A DNA stretch of 64,000 bases from Serripes groenlandicus (taxonomy: Eukaryota > Mollusca > Bivalvia > Cardiida > Cardiidae): positions 32,048,117-32,112,116 of the forward strand of contig JASEVX010000006.1 of the NCBI GenBank assembly GCA_031761405.1, read 5' to 3'. Positions 36,859 through 47,572 of this stretch are shown here, one piece after another. Under the pieces are notes generated by a model. The model was not told the DNA's origin, did not search any database, and saw only the letters and a list, made by a program, of their open reading frames with translations. Made by a program: the position numbers and the translations under genes. The first letter of the stretch is position 1, and every line of letters starts with the position of its first letter.

Positions 36859-37087
36859 TTAACCCTTTCCCTCATATAGACGCTTTCTGACGCCTCTGCG
36901 ACAGACGGTTTTTGAAAACATAGTGATAAAAGAAGAAATTGCTCAAAACCAGCAATTTCTCCTTTTGCCACAATGTTTTTGACTTTTAGTCATAGGTTAT
37001 CCATTCAATTATAGAGATTTTCTATCTTTTGAAAAAGTATGTTCAAAGTCGTCTGCTGCAGAATTGTTATATGAGGGAAAGGGTTAA
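36859..37087. mobile_element. Family A palindromic MITE, well preserved
   Basis: TTAACCCTTTCCCTCATATA to TATGAGGGAAAGGGTTAA. It closely resembles the copy at 26379-26608, so both are probably recent. Confidence 0.88.
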
Positions 37088-37339
37088 GTTTTAACACATG
37101 GACGCCCTTTCAAATAAGAATTTCGATTATTATAATTATGGCCAGTATCCTTTCTCGTTTTTCACAAGTATTCTAAACAACATTCAATTTAGGCATCTGA
37201 ATCGCATATGGACTATTACGATAAAATGATTGGAGACGAACAGAGAATGCTGGAAACATTGTTCTAACGGGTATTCGAGCTCAAGGTCCCTAGATTTACA
37301 ACTCTGTCCGTAATAAATAATTGGGGATTGACTGGCGCG

Positions 37340-37560
37340 TCAGTGAAGGACGACTTTTGAAAACTTTTTGAGGGAAAATAGCTTACGATGAACGACGTGT
37401 CACTCAAGAAGTTATATTGGCTTAACTAATACATGTACATATTTGTGTATATTGTATATTTAAAACGGAGAACTGCTCGTTTTGAGCATTTATCCTTTTT
37501 TCCACAATTGTGTCAAAAGTCGTCTGCTGCAGATGCGTCTAAAGTCTTCAATATCAGGTA
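37340..37560. repeat. Family A MITE, diverged copy
   Basis: AGGACGACTTTTGAAAAC, GGAGAACTGCTCGTTTTGAG and GTCGTCTGCTGCAGATGCGT survive; the termini are eroded. Confidence 0.55.
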
Positions 37561-38267
37561 AATGGTAAGATTCCAGTGAACATTTCCAAATACGAATTTA
37601 CTATCTTCTGACTATCATTTTTTCTTAGATAGCTAACAGAAGACTTATAAACATACCAATGGGACAATGTTTGGGTTGAACAGTGCTGAAAGTTAAATAC
37701 AATGAAGTTAAAACAAACTTAAATATCTGATTTGCAATGCATTGAAACTTGTCTATCGATGGATACCGTGTCGCTTACAGCTTCCTACGACTACTGCAAT
37801 GGATAATAATTCTTTATTATAAGAATAATTTTCTTAATAAATAGAAACATTTCGATAAAAATAATTTGGTACAAATTGAACATACCAAAAGAGACACCTA
37901 TAAGTGCACACAGATTGCATAGTTTATGCGCATGTATTTACTTCCTCTAAATATTCGGTTTACACTAGTTTTTGGAAATTCTGCCAAGGAAATAACACAG
38001 GAAGACACAGTATCATTTTGTTACAAGATTTCTAGGAATCCAGTTTGAAATTAAGACTGGAGTATCAGTCACGTTCTCTTCACAACTAAAGACGGAGAGC
38101 CAAATGTTTAATTTCAATCGACCATAGTCATAATTGCTTCAGATCCATGAGTAACTTTGAGCACTGTTTTGTCATAATGCTTACATCTATGTTGGTTGCA
38201 TGTTGGGTTTACGTAAATAATCAGTTACAATACTCTAATTTCCTGGTGGTTATGTCTTGGCTTACAG

Positions 38268-38483
38268 CTGGAATTCTTTGCACGGGAGCCCAATTCTTGC
38301 ACGGTTCTTGATGGAGAAGAAGGGATTCTATTTGTACACTACCCGGACGGTCGGTCCACGGGAGATGCCTTTGTGCTGATGGCCACGGAAGAAGAAGCGG
38401 ACAAAGGTCTCAAGAAGCACAGAGATATTATGGGAACGAGATACATTGAGTTGTTTAAGTCAACTACAGCCGAGGTGCAACAG
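38268..38483 (+). CDS. ESRP coding exon 7 in window: rest of RRM2
   Basis: This 216-bp, phase 0/0 exon encodes residues 252-323 and completes RRM2 (about 235-316). It shows [19 protein letters not shown], then [18 protein letters not shown] and AEVQQ, matching vertebrate GILFVTYPDGRPTGDAFVL and RYIELFRSTAAEVQQ. The acceptor is TTGGCTTACAG ending at 38267 and the donor is CAACAG/GTAATT. The length is a multiple of three, but skipping would remove most of RRM2. Confidence 0.97.
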
Positions 38484-38941
38484 GTAATTATAGATTAGAG
38501 ATGGCGGCCTGCCACATTTACACTTTATCCACAAAGCATCGACTCGTGTACATCTTGTGATTGTAATGTAACACTCTGGACATTTTTTGTCGATTAGGAA
38601 AATAAAATGTATACAGAAAGCACACAAATGCTCTGAAATAATTATTATTAAAGACTAGTATAGCCTTGCAGTTGGAAGATTCCATGGCCAATTCTAGGAA
38701 TATCAAGGTACAAGATGCGCTGAGCAGACAAGAGAATAGATCCTGATCAGACGGTGCAGATTCGCCGGCTGGCCTTGGTCTATACTGGTGGCACAATGTT
38801 CCAGCCGACACAGTGTTAACTTGTTAGATAGTTGATTGTGTCGATATACATTTGTGCCATGAATAAGTTGTCAAGAGTGAACTTATACACCATTGCATAA
38901 TTATATGAGTTATAAATAAATTCACTACTTTTACATTGTAG

Positions 38942-39202
38942 GTGTTGAACCGAAGTATGGACCCTAGAAACCCAGAGCCTCAAGAAACGCAAGTTGCCTT
39001 ACCTCCCCTTATCGCTCAGCTTCCTCCACAGACGGCGCTACCATACATTCCTCAAAGTCTCATAACAAGCGGTACAAGACGAGATTGTATCCGTATACGT
39101 AATCTGCCTGGCGGGTCCCAGGTTACCGATATTTTGTCATTCCTCGGGGAATTCTCACAGTTCATTGTCTATCAAGGTGTTCATATGGTATATAGTGCAC
39201 AG
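38942..39202 (+). CDS. ESRP coding exon 8 in window: linker and start of RRM3
   Basis: This exon encodes residues 324-410. It starts with VLNRSMDP, which continues AEVQQ as in vertebrates (AEVQQVLNR), then a proline-rich linker (PPLIAQLPPQTALPYIPQ). RRM3 begins at about 371 with DCIRIRNLPGG, then DILSFLGEF and GVHMV. The acceptor is TTACATTGTAG ending at 38941, the donor is GCACAG/GTAAGT, and phase is 0/0. The usual GLP plus aromatic turn of this family (GLPY in human RRM3) is replaced by NLPG, so one expected loop contact residue is missing. Confidence 0.95.
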
Positions 39203-39692
39203 GTAAGTCGAAAGCATTGTTCATCAGTACTGAAATCCAGCTTAATCCAAGAAAAAAACTGTACCTATATGTTGTTACGTCTTCTAGTACGAGTTTAATA
39301 ATGAAAGGGAAATAACTCAACTGTATTTTTAAATTAAATTTAGATTTTTAAGGATTTTCAAACTTTACCTTTTTCGTCTAGTGCAGATTTATTTAATGTG
39401 GAAAATGGCTACCTCACCCCTACGAGTTCTTTAAAATAAAAGGGGTTGGATTATCTGCTGATCCATAATTTGATAAAAGAAAGAAAACACATATAAATAT
39501 TAGTTTTGCTTTAAATAGATTTAGGCTTCAAATTCCATTTGAAAACAATATTTAATTACTGATTTCCATGTACGAGTAATCTTATAAGACAGGGGACTTT
39601 CTTTTAAATATATTGATTCATAGTGTGTATTCAAACTATTAGTTGTGATAGCAGAACATTTATATTGTGGTGTTTTAGCTTTTTTAGTGGCA

Positions 39693-39828
39693 ATAACGAA
39701 CTGTCTCACCTGGAATGAGCAGTGTTTAACTTTTAGTTATCAAAATATTCCGAAAGATTTTACATGACCAATGTTCTATTCTGAACATGGAAGAATTTGC
39801 TTTAAGCAATTCGGCACTGAAAGAGTAA
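39693..39828. repeat. Family B MITE, right half
   Basis: AACGAACTGTCTCACCTG arm and GCAATTCGGCACTGAAAGAG end, 84 bp before ESRP exon 9. Confidence 0.7.
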
Positions 39829-39911
39829 ATGAGCCTATAACCCGTAATGGGGATCGAAATTCGTGATTGTTGTGGGACGGCGTAATATTTTGATACACTC
39901 ATTAATTTCAG

Positions 39912-40179
39912 GGAGAGCCTTCTGGTGAAGCATTCATCCAGATGACGACAGAGGAAGCCGCCCAACTGACGGCGATACATCGTCACAGACGGCAAATCAT
40001 TTATGCAGGAAAGAAACGTGTCATCGAGGTCATACAGTGCTCCGGGGAGGACATGAACCTCGTTCTCACCCACGGTATTACGTCGCCAACTCTGTCTCCA
40101 GTCACCCCAATTGCTCACCAGGCAGCCATGCCCAACATGACACATGCACCTCTCATTCAACGCCAACTTATTTCGCCAG
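39912..40179 (+). CDS. ESRP coding exon 9 in window: rest of RRM3
   Basis: This exon encodes residues 411-499 and completes RRM3 (about 371-454). GEPSGEAFIQM is the RNP1-like strand (human GRPSGDAFIQM), followed by KKRVIEVIQCSGEDMNLVL, matching human DRYVEVFQCSAEEMNFVL. A proline- and threonine-rich linker (SPTLSPVTPIAHQ) follows. The acceptor is AATTTCAG ending at 39911 and the donor is GCCAG/GTATGT. A perfect-stem family B hairpin begins 21 bp after the exon. Read-through would stay open through that hairpin to 40319. Confidence 0.95.
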
Positions 40180-40200
40180 GTATGTTGTTTGGATTTTGTA

Positions 40201-40413
40201 TTAACTCTTGCAGCGCCAAAGGCAATATTGAGCTTTTTGCAAACAATGCAGATTCAGGTGAGTCAGCTCGTGACGAGCTGTCTCACCTGAAATCTGCATT
40301 GTTTGGCTGTGAGTTATAAAAATATTCCAGAAATCCTATAAGATGAGAATAGAGTCGTCCGAGTTTGAACATAGAAGAGACTACTTTAAACAATTCGGCG
40401 CTGAAAGGGTTAA
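40201..40413. mobile_element. Family B palindromic MITE next to the exon 9 donor
   Basis: TTAACTCTTGCAGCGCCAAA to TCGGCGCTGAAAGGGTTAA, both TTAA present. The hairpin GCAGATTCAGGTGAGTCAGC pairs with its complement around TCGTGACGA. It starts 21 bp past ESRP exon 9. Confidence 0.88.
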
Positions 40414-40807
40414 CTATTCACACTCTAGCGGCGGATGTTGCCAACCGTTGATCTCCTAAAAACGCATTGCACGAACTGAGAACTGTTTGACATACAAAAG
40501 AAAGAAAAGTGATATTTTTTCAAAAGTGTTACACAATATAGTAGACGAAAATAACTTTTGATGAGTTTGTATTCACTTGACTTGTCTTTCCAATTCTCGA
40601 AAATAGTACGTGGTTTTGTTTTACAAATGATGTATCCAAAAAAAAAGAAACTGTAAACACTTTTGGAAAATATTTCTTTTATGTATCGTTTCATATAGAT
40701 CTATGTACCAATTCAGTTATGATTGACTATATTTAAATCTGAAGTCTTCCTATAAATTGTAAAATCACCGAGTTTCATTTACAAAGAATCCTTTTTTATC
40801 TTTTCAG

Positions 40808-41115
40808 GAACCACTTTAATGCCTTCGTTATCAGGAATGAACAGCCTTGCCACGTCATATGCCTCGACCTTGCCATTACAACACTTGACGCACATGCCCA
40901 TGACAGCCACACACTTCCCACACGGGATGACGCAATTAGCACAGGCGGCACAGAGACCAACGATGCTTCCACAGATTATTTACTGGTACCCTACCCCACC
41001 TGTGTCACCGCAGACTTATTTTACTAACACGGTACCATCCATGGTTGTTATGCGTGGACTCCCCTTTAATGTCTCGGTTCAAGATATTCTAAATTTCTTT
41101 CAAGGATTTCCCGAG
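40808..41115 (+). CDS. ESRP coding exon 10 in window: linker and start of RRM4
   Basis: This exon encodes residues 501-602. It is a low-complexity linker rich in Thr, Pro, Met and His (LATSYASTLPLQH, MTQLAQAAQRP) with IIYWYPTPPVSPQTYF, recalling the vertebrate YYPSPPGSPNSLGYF segment. A fourth RRM start follows: MVVMRGLPFNVSVQDILNF, then FQGFPE. The human counterpart is [22 protein letters not shown]. The acceptor is TTTTTTATCTTTTCAG ending at 40807 and the donor is CCCGAG/GTACGT (phase 0). Confidence 0.95.
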
Positions 41116-41635
41116 GTACGTCCTAAAGTTAAACGTCACCCCTTTCTGGTGGTTGATATTCAGTTTTGCCAAATTGTCGAAATTGTTTTTATTTTCAACA
41201 TCTGCATGCAGCGGAAAAGCGTTCCCTGTTTTCAAAAAAGAAAAGAGAGATTAAAATGGCATTCGGGGCTTTTATTTTATTTTTGGTGATGGATCCCTAT
41301 CAAAATGTGTCAAATTTTCATAACATTTATTTCAAATGTTGTCAATGCGACGAACACCTTTTACAAGGCCATAAGGATGATAAAACTGTTTCATTGTGGT
41401 TTCTAAATATTATTATTAAATTATTAAGCAATACGAACCAAGATTATTTAAAGGTAAACAGAGCTTCCACGCCGACCAAGGATGGATACAGAGGTATTTT
41501 AGTCGGTTACACAATTAACTCTAGATGTTATGTCTTATGAACTTCGTCATGCCAAAAGGGACCTTAGAGTATCATTATCGCCATTTATAAAACGTTCATG
41601 TGTTGATTTTTATTATGGCATAAGAATTGCAGCTA

Positions 41636-41935
41636 CCGTGGTACGTTTTTGCCGAACGTAACGTCGTGTCATACTTTGGTGCGTTTGTTTCGAAAGTAAT
41701 GCACGTTGTACTGCAGTGCGTTTTTGCCGATAGTACGTTATACGTTTTACTGATAGAATCGCAAGGCCGTACTGCTGTGCGTTTGCCTATAGTAACGTCA
41801 TGTCGTACTGTGGTTTGTTACTTTGATAGTAACGCCATGTCGTACTGTGATGTGTTACTATGATAGTAACGCCATGTCGTACCGATGGGCGTTTTGCCGA
41901 TAACAACGCCATGTCGTACTGCTGTGCGTTTTTGC
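41636..41935. repeat. Tandem repeat of about 37-42-bp units in ESRP intron 10
   Basis: Units contain GTCGTACTGTGATGTGTTAC and GATAGTAACGCCAT. The last three are 37 bp apart; earlier ones are longer and more diverged. Confidence 0.85.
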
Positions 41936-42302
41936 ACATGTATTGATTTGCTCTTGGCATATCTTGTAGGGTCCCTTTTGCATGACATGGATCTTTTCTA
42001 ACTAACCGGAATTGTCTTGTATTCTTAATTCTTATCTACGTTTTTATGTTTTATAAACGCACCCAACCCCAATCCAATCTCAATTAACACCCTTGTTTGT
42101 CACATAGAAAAACCTTTGAAATTATAATGCACCCTATCGAACCAGGTCCGCGAGAAATCTTCGTCTTAACGGAAGCTTTTATTAGATTTCCACTGAATCC
42201 GTGTACTATGTTATCAATAGATCTTTCAAATTGAAAAGTAAATGTGTAGAAATAGAGTGAACAAGGATAAGTTTAAAAATCAACTAATCCGCTGGTCTTG
42301 GC

Positions 42303-42577
42303 TGCGGCGATAAACATCTGCGTAATATATCGACCAGATCAGCCTGCGCTGTCCGCGCAGACTGATCCGGCCGACACATTCCGTCTTGGTGGGTTAGATG
42401 TATAGAGTAGGGATTCCTGAAACAGAAAAAATCCACAGGATGCGAAAAGTGTCTATCCGGGTAGGCCTGTGTGTCATGCTTAGGCTGAAACGGGTAGATA
42501 CTTTACGCAAAGTCCACAATGTTGATTTTCTCACGAGACGGCCAACACATTGATAATTGCAAAGCTACGCCCCTGGA
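42303..42577. mobile_element. Family C element in composite context
   Basis: CTGCGGCGATAAACATCTGC start, CACGAGACGGCC end of C, then AAGCTACGCCCCTGG, the outer end seen also at 4455. Confidence 0.8.
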
Positions 42578-42787
42578 ATTCAAATACAAAATATAACGAC
42601 ACTGGCTAATGGTATCCTATTGTTAGTTATTACATGTCAATAATGGACTCGGTTACTTCCAAACGTTTCAACACATCTAAATTGGAACTAAATCATTCAA
42701 ACTAACCCGGAAACGTATTGTGTCCTCTTACCAAGAGTCTGGTACTTGCATTCCTTCTTTAGTCGCCTCACTGTAGAAGTTTTGTAA

Positions 42788-42972
42788 CGTACAGGGGCGT
42801 AGCTCCCTTTAGGCACTGTAGGCACGTGCCTACACATTTTTTCTCAAAATGTCCCCAAAATACAGGTACGGCGATAGACATCTGCGAAAAGTGTCTATCC
42901 GGGTAGGCCTGTGTGTCATGCTTAGGCTGATCCGGGTCGATAATGTTCGCAGAGTCCACTGCGCCCCTGACT
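42788..42972. repeat. Composite element with GGGGCGTAGCT ends, internally deleted C
   Basis: CAGGGGCGTAGCTCCCTTTA, GTAGGCACGTGCCTACAC, then only the right arm of C (GGTAGGCCTGTGTGTCATGC), ending CACTGCGCCCCTGAC. Confidence 0.75.
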
Positions 42973-43077
42973 TAGACATCAGATGCAACTGATGTTTTAA
43001 AAACGTAGATAAACATATTTACTCACCTATCTTTTACTCCTTGTATATTTGGTAAAATGATTTAACAAAATACTTTT

Positions 43078-43301
43078 ATCTTTTCCCACTTGTAGACGAA
43101 TTAAAATGGCTCTACAACAGCCGAATTAAAAAAGATTGTGGCAAAAGTAGAAATTACTAATAATGAGCAGTTTCTCCTTTCGTCACAATGTGTTCAACTC
43201 TATTCATTAACTATACTTTCATTTCTAGAGGTGTCACTACTTTGCCTAAATGTTTTCAAACTCGTCTGCCGAAGATTTGTTGTATGTGGGAAAGGGTTAA
43301 A
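43078..43301. mobile_element. Family A MITE
   Basis: TATCTTTTCCCACTTGTAGA start, GTGGCAAAAGTAGAAATTAC centre, GTATGTGGGAAAGGGTTAA end. Confidence 0.8.
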
Positions 43302-44187
43302 TAGTTTACTCAAGTATACGGTCTCTTTATTAAACGTTGTGTCAATGAGCTTTGGTGTGTGTAGTACCTTTAGTCTTTGCTCTTCTGTTTTATGTATTTT
43401 CACCTTGCGGTCCTTTCTCTGGTAGACAACTAGTTTTCTTCTAAGTACAATAGCATTTACCATTTCAATGCTGACATTTTCAAAAATGGACTCGTCCAGC
43501 TTTGCTTTTTGAAGAGTCCATAGCTAATTCTATGAATATCAAGATAACAATTGATGAGTTGAGAAAAGCCAACACAAATGTAAAGAGCCTGGTCAGACGG
43601 CGAGGATACGCCGGTTTGCCTGGCTCTATACAGGTGGCACAGGTTACAGGTAGTCGGTTCTCACAGTCAACTTGGTTAAAGATGCCGGTCTGTCTAAAAG
43701 AATGGTTACTCGATAAACTTACAGCCGAAATGATAACAAATAGTCCAACACACGACGTATATTACTTTATTACAATGACTTTATTAAGGCAAGGCTCCAA
43801 AATTATAAAAGTTCAATTTGTGCTCAGACTGTGCTCAAGCATCTGATTGGTCCGAAGCAAATTCGTTCACCAAATCAACCTATCAGAAACCTTATTTGGA
43901 GCATGGAATTCATTTCTTAGCTCTGAGTTTATAGTTTCGGACCCTGATATATTTATTCTTTGTGAATTAAATAGTAGAAATAGAGCAGTGGTATAAGTAC
44001 GTCAACCAGGGAAAGGACATGCTATTTTATAACCCCGTTTTATGCTAGACTTTCGTCACCTCATGTTAAAACCCTATGAACTGGATATGAGCTGCGTCAG
44101 GGCGTTAAGGGATCTTATTGCATTCCGGGAGATAAAGTATCTTTAAAAAGAGTGCTCAGTTCATGTTAATGTGTGTTTGTTTTACCC

Positions 44188-44272
44188 AGGGGTCATGAAT
44201 AAATGAACTGTCCGCGTGTTATAACTGAAATAATGTTGAAAACGGCATAAAATCCCAATAAAACAAAGAATA
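44188..44272 (+). repeat. Family D SINE tail
   Basis: TTTACCCAGGGGTCATGAAT, ATAATGTTGAAAACGGCATA, AAATCCCAATAAAAC. Confidence 0.75.
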
Positions 44273-44450
44273 AAACTACCTTCTTGTAAAATAGTCCTAG
44301 AGGTATATTTTGAACAAAGGCAACTAGAATTGTAACTCCATCAGTGCTATTCCAATTAACCTTGTTGTGATCTCATAACGGAGAGTCAATCAGACCCCAA
44401 ATCCCTTCACGCAGCTCATAATCCTTTAGGTCCAATATCCTATTGCTAAT

Positions 44451-44688
44451 GAGCCGTTCCACGAGAAAACCAACATTATGGACTCTGCGTAATGTATCGA
44501 CCCAGATCACGACCCGGGCCGACACATTCCGTCTCATGTGATAGAGATACAGAGTAGTCATTCTGAAACAGAAAATCCACAGGAGGCGAACAGTGTCTGA
44601 CCGGGTTAGCCTTTGCGGCATGCTTAGGATGATCCGGTCCGATGCTTTACGCAGAGTCCACAGTGTTTGTTTTCTCGTGGAACGGCTT
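44451..44688. mobile_element. Family C element, full length
   Basis: GAGCCGTTCCACGAGAAAAC to TCTCGTGGAACGGCT; the left arm lost its CAGCCTGCGCA hairpin half. Confidence 0.88.
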
Positions 44689-45029
44689 TTAATGTATTGT
44701 GCTTCACTTTCGATTGAATATAAGATAAATTTCCGTAAATTCCTTTTGATGTAAATAGTCTACTTATTTTCATTCTCATATACACAGTAACAATATGGTT
44801 CTCTGCTTCGAGGTCGCAAATATTGCTTCTAAGCTTACAACTAGGTTTTATTTTGATTTTAATTACATTTTATACATCTTTACATGTACATCTTATCAAG
44901 GATTCGTAACAATTTGTATTATATGTAAATAAGTTTCACATTTGACTTTCGTCCGTTTAATCGCTCTGTCTTGTAATGTTTATTGCTGCATCTTTCTATT
45001 GTGGATAACACCGATATTTTGTATTCCAG

Positions 45030-45191
45030 GTAACTCCGGAGGCGATTCAAGTTCAATACACACATGAGGGCGTTCCCAGCGGTGACGTAGTTGTGATGTT
45101 TGTGTCACGTGCTGAAGCTGAACGTGCTATTTCTGAGAAAAATCGACAACTGGTTGGAAACAGATTAATTGAGTTGTTCCTGATGTCATAG
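45030..45191 (+). CDS. ESRP last coding exon: end of RRM4, stop TAG
   Basis: This exon encodes residues 603-655 and the stop at 45189-45191. VTPEAIQVQYTHEGVPSGD then VVVMFVSRAEAERAI and NRQLVGNRLIELFLMS complete an RRM-like fold (about 577-653) begun in the previous exon. The acceptor is TTGTATTCCAG ending at 45029, phase 0. In the vertebrate ESRP1 that I recall, this region breaks off after LNFFQGYQ and ends in a short unrelated tail; here the whole domain is present. No canonical AATAAA is visible in the first kilobase downstream. Confidence 0.93.
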   Translation, partial: VTPEAIQVQYTHEGVPSGDVVVMFVSRAEAERAISEKNRQLVGNRLIELFLMS

Positions 45192-46260
45192 CCTGTGCTG
45201 GTTAACAATGATATTCTTTCATTTCATTTTTTTAGAAATAACATATTTTCATATTTTATGTCTCTATATTGATTGTTGAATCTTGTTTATTAGTTTATTG
45301 ATTTTTTTGTCATGTTTTTAAAAGTTTATTGTAATTTAATATTTCCGACGCTATCATTACAGTGTTTGACTTAAAGTCAGAAATGAAATGAATCGCTTCA
45401 GACGAAAAGGCGTTTTGTTGTCTTCCCATGTTGGTACCACATTTTAAATGGATGTGATAATGAAAGTACTTTCAGTTAAAAGTTGTATCTATCGATCTCC
45501 TAGTTTAGGCGAACAATGAATACTCTGGTGAGACTGCGCATGTACAGGCTTGTCCTAGTCTATACCGTTACAGCAACAACTAGCCACCTTTCGTCTGGGA
45601 TGTTTCAATGTAATACAAACGTTACCCTTTATGACATTTTTTTAAGTTTAAAGTGTATTCACCTTAATGACAAGACATGTCAGATCTACTTTTACTGTAA
45701 AGCAAGCACAAACTGAATAGTGTTTTCAAAATATAAAGTTTAAAGTGAATTCATTTTAATGACAGAACCTGTCTAAATCTATTTTTACTGTAAAGCAAGC
45801 ACAAACTGAATAGTATTTTCAAAGTATAAAATATAAATTTACTGTTAACGATATTGTTTTCAATTGAAGTAAACCTAAGCTATAATGAGTTTTAACATAT
45901 AGGCAACCAATTTCATTTCCCCCATAAAATAGTGTTTTCTTGATATATATAATATTAATTATATACACATAAATATTCAATGCACTCCACTTTTAAGTTT
46001 ACCGCAGAACAACACAGATTGTACAATGTACTAACATTCCGAAATGTGAAACACATTCCTTTATTGACATTCTCATATTCATTGTAGTCTTACCTCCTGT
46101 TAACGAAGAATGTCGTGCGCTTCCAGTCAAATTTGCCAAATGGAAAATGCAAACATATTTTACGTGTATCATTTTGCAACTTCCACTTAAAAAGCAATGT
46201 AGTGATAGCCCCCCAGGAAGATCTGCTGAAATGCATGATTGAAATAGTTGTACGTTACGT
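45192..46260 (+). other. Probable ESRP 3' UTR and downstream sequence
   Basis: AT-rich sequence after the stop codon with no coding signal and no AATAAA. It includes a direct duplication at about 45645-45835. Where the transcript ends cannot be seen; AATAAA next occurs near 47036, beyond a family C repeat. Confidence 0.4.
45645..45835. repeat. Direct duplication downstream of the ESRP stop codon
   Basis: TTTACTGTAAAGCAAGCACA, AACTGAATAGTGTTTTCAAA is repeated with a few changes about 93 bp later. Both copies are preceded by a CTTAATGACA or TTTAATGACA motif. Confidence 0.88.
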
Positions 46261-46269
46261 TGTCGAAAT

Positions 46270-46650
46270 ACATTTGAGACGTCCCGCGATAAAACCAACA
46301 GTATGGACTCTGCGTAATGTATCAACCCAGATCAGCCTGCACAGTCCGCGCAGCCTAATCCGGGCCGACACATTCCGTCTCAGTTGGATATTGGTATTGC
46401 AGCTGCGGCGATAGACATCTGCGTAATGTATCGACCAGATCAGCCTGCGCTGTCCGCGCAGACTGATCCGGCCGACACATTCCGTCTCAGGTGGATATAG
46501 GTATAGAGTAAGGATTCCTGAAACAGAAAATCCACAGCAGGCGAAACGTGTCTATCCGGGTAAGCCTGCGCGGCATGCTTAAGCTGATCCGAGTCGATAC
46601 TTTTACGCAGGGACCACAATGTTAGTTTTCTCGCGGGACGGCTCATTTTG
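46270..46650. mobile_element. Two family C elements fused head to tail
   Basis: A first copy starts GAGACGTCCCGCGATAAAAC and breaks off near 46396. A second starts CAGCTGCGGCGATAGACATC and ends TCTCGCGGGACGGCTCAT. The left arm is therefore present twice. Confidence 0.8.
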
Positions 46651-47249
46651 TATGTCGTCCGATTGTCTCGTTGTACATATATAGAATGTAGAAATTGTTT
46701 CATTAAACAATCAATTTCGACTTATTATGCAATATTTTATAGTCTATAGAAAATTTCAAAATTGAGTATGATTATATATATACATTATAGTATGTAAGAG
46801 AAAATATCAAATGAGAAATTACAAATCTAGTCACATACAGAGAAGCTTAATTGTTATATCCTTAATTAAATCAAAATGTGACCAAACTTTATTTATTGGT
46901 GACAAGTTTTCTTAAATCATAGATCTGAAAAGATATGAATGACACTATGCGAAAACCGACATTTGAGATTGTGTGATTAGTGAAAATCCAGATCAGCATA
47001 AGAATACGTACACGTATGCAATCTAAAGCCATTGACTAATAAAGCTTCAAGTGTTGGTTTTCGTGTCGTGTAGTTACAATGATGAATCCTTGGAAAGGTA
47101 CACATGAATAATCTTGCTAGGAATCTCGAAATAAACGGATTGTGTTTATCTCATTCCAAATTAAGGATCTATCCCAGATATCATTCTAAGTTTTGTCTTC
47201 TGCCTGGCCAAATTATTAATCCGAAAGTCATTCTTAAGTTAATCCATTT

Positions 47250-47450
47250 TGTCACAACACCAAAATCTGCAGCGGAGTATTTTGAAAAAATATCTACGAA
47301 AAAAGAAATGTTAAATGAAAGTAGAATAATTGAATGGGTTATAAAATATTGTTGCAAAAAGACAAAAAACCTTAAAATGAGAAATGTTTCATTTTGCCAC
47401 AATGTTTTCAAACGTCTTCCGCTGCAGATGAATATACAATTACAGGGCCA
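47250..47450. repeat. Family A MITE, diverged copy
   Basis: CAAAATCTGCAGCGGAGTAT, GAGAAATGTTTCATTTTGCC, ACAATGTTTTCAAACGTC and CGCTGCAGATG are recognisable. Confidence 0.6.
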
Positions 47451-47572
47451 TGCTTCATATGGCAATTAACTAAGATTCGTATACATGTATATGAAAACCC
47501 TTTTCTTGTCTTTAATTGACATTGTTAAACACCAAACATCCTGCCAAAAGGAGTATGCAAATATGACAATTG

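Larger units (their letters stand above)
32440..38267 (+). other. ESRP intron 6 in window (5.8 kb)
   Basis: Splits RRM2. It contains two full family C copies (33323, 35311), two good family A copies (35725, 36859), degenerate B and A pieces, and AT-rich filler. The stretch 33600-35300 holds nothing I recognise. Confidence 0.8.
41116..45029 (+). other. ESRP intron 10 in window (3.9 kb)
   Basis: Splits RRM4. Its frame stays open past the donor to 41289. It contains a tandem array of about 37-bp units at 41636-41935, three family C copies or pieces, one family A copy, a family H fragment and a SINE tail. Confidence 0.8.
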
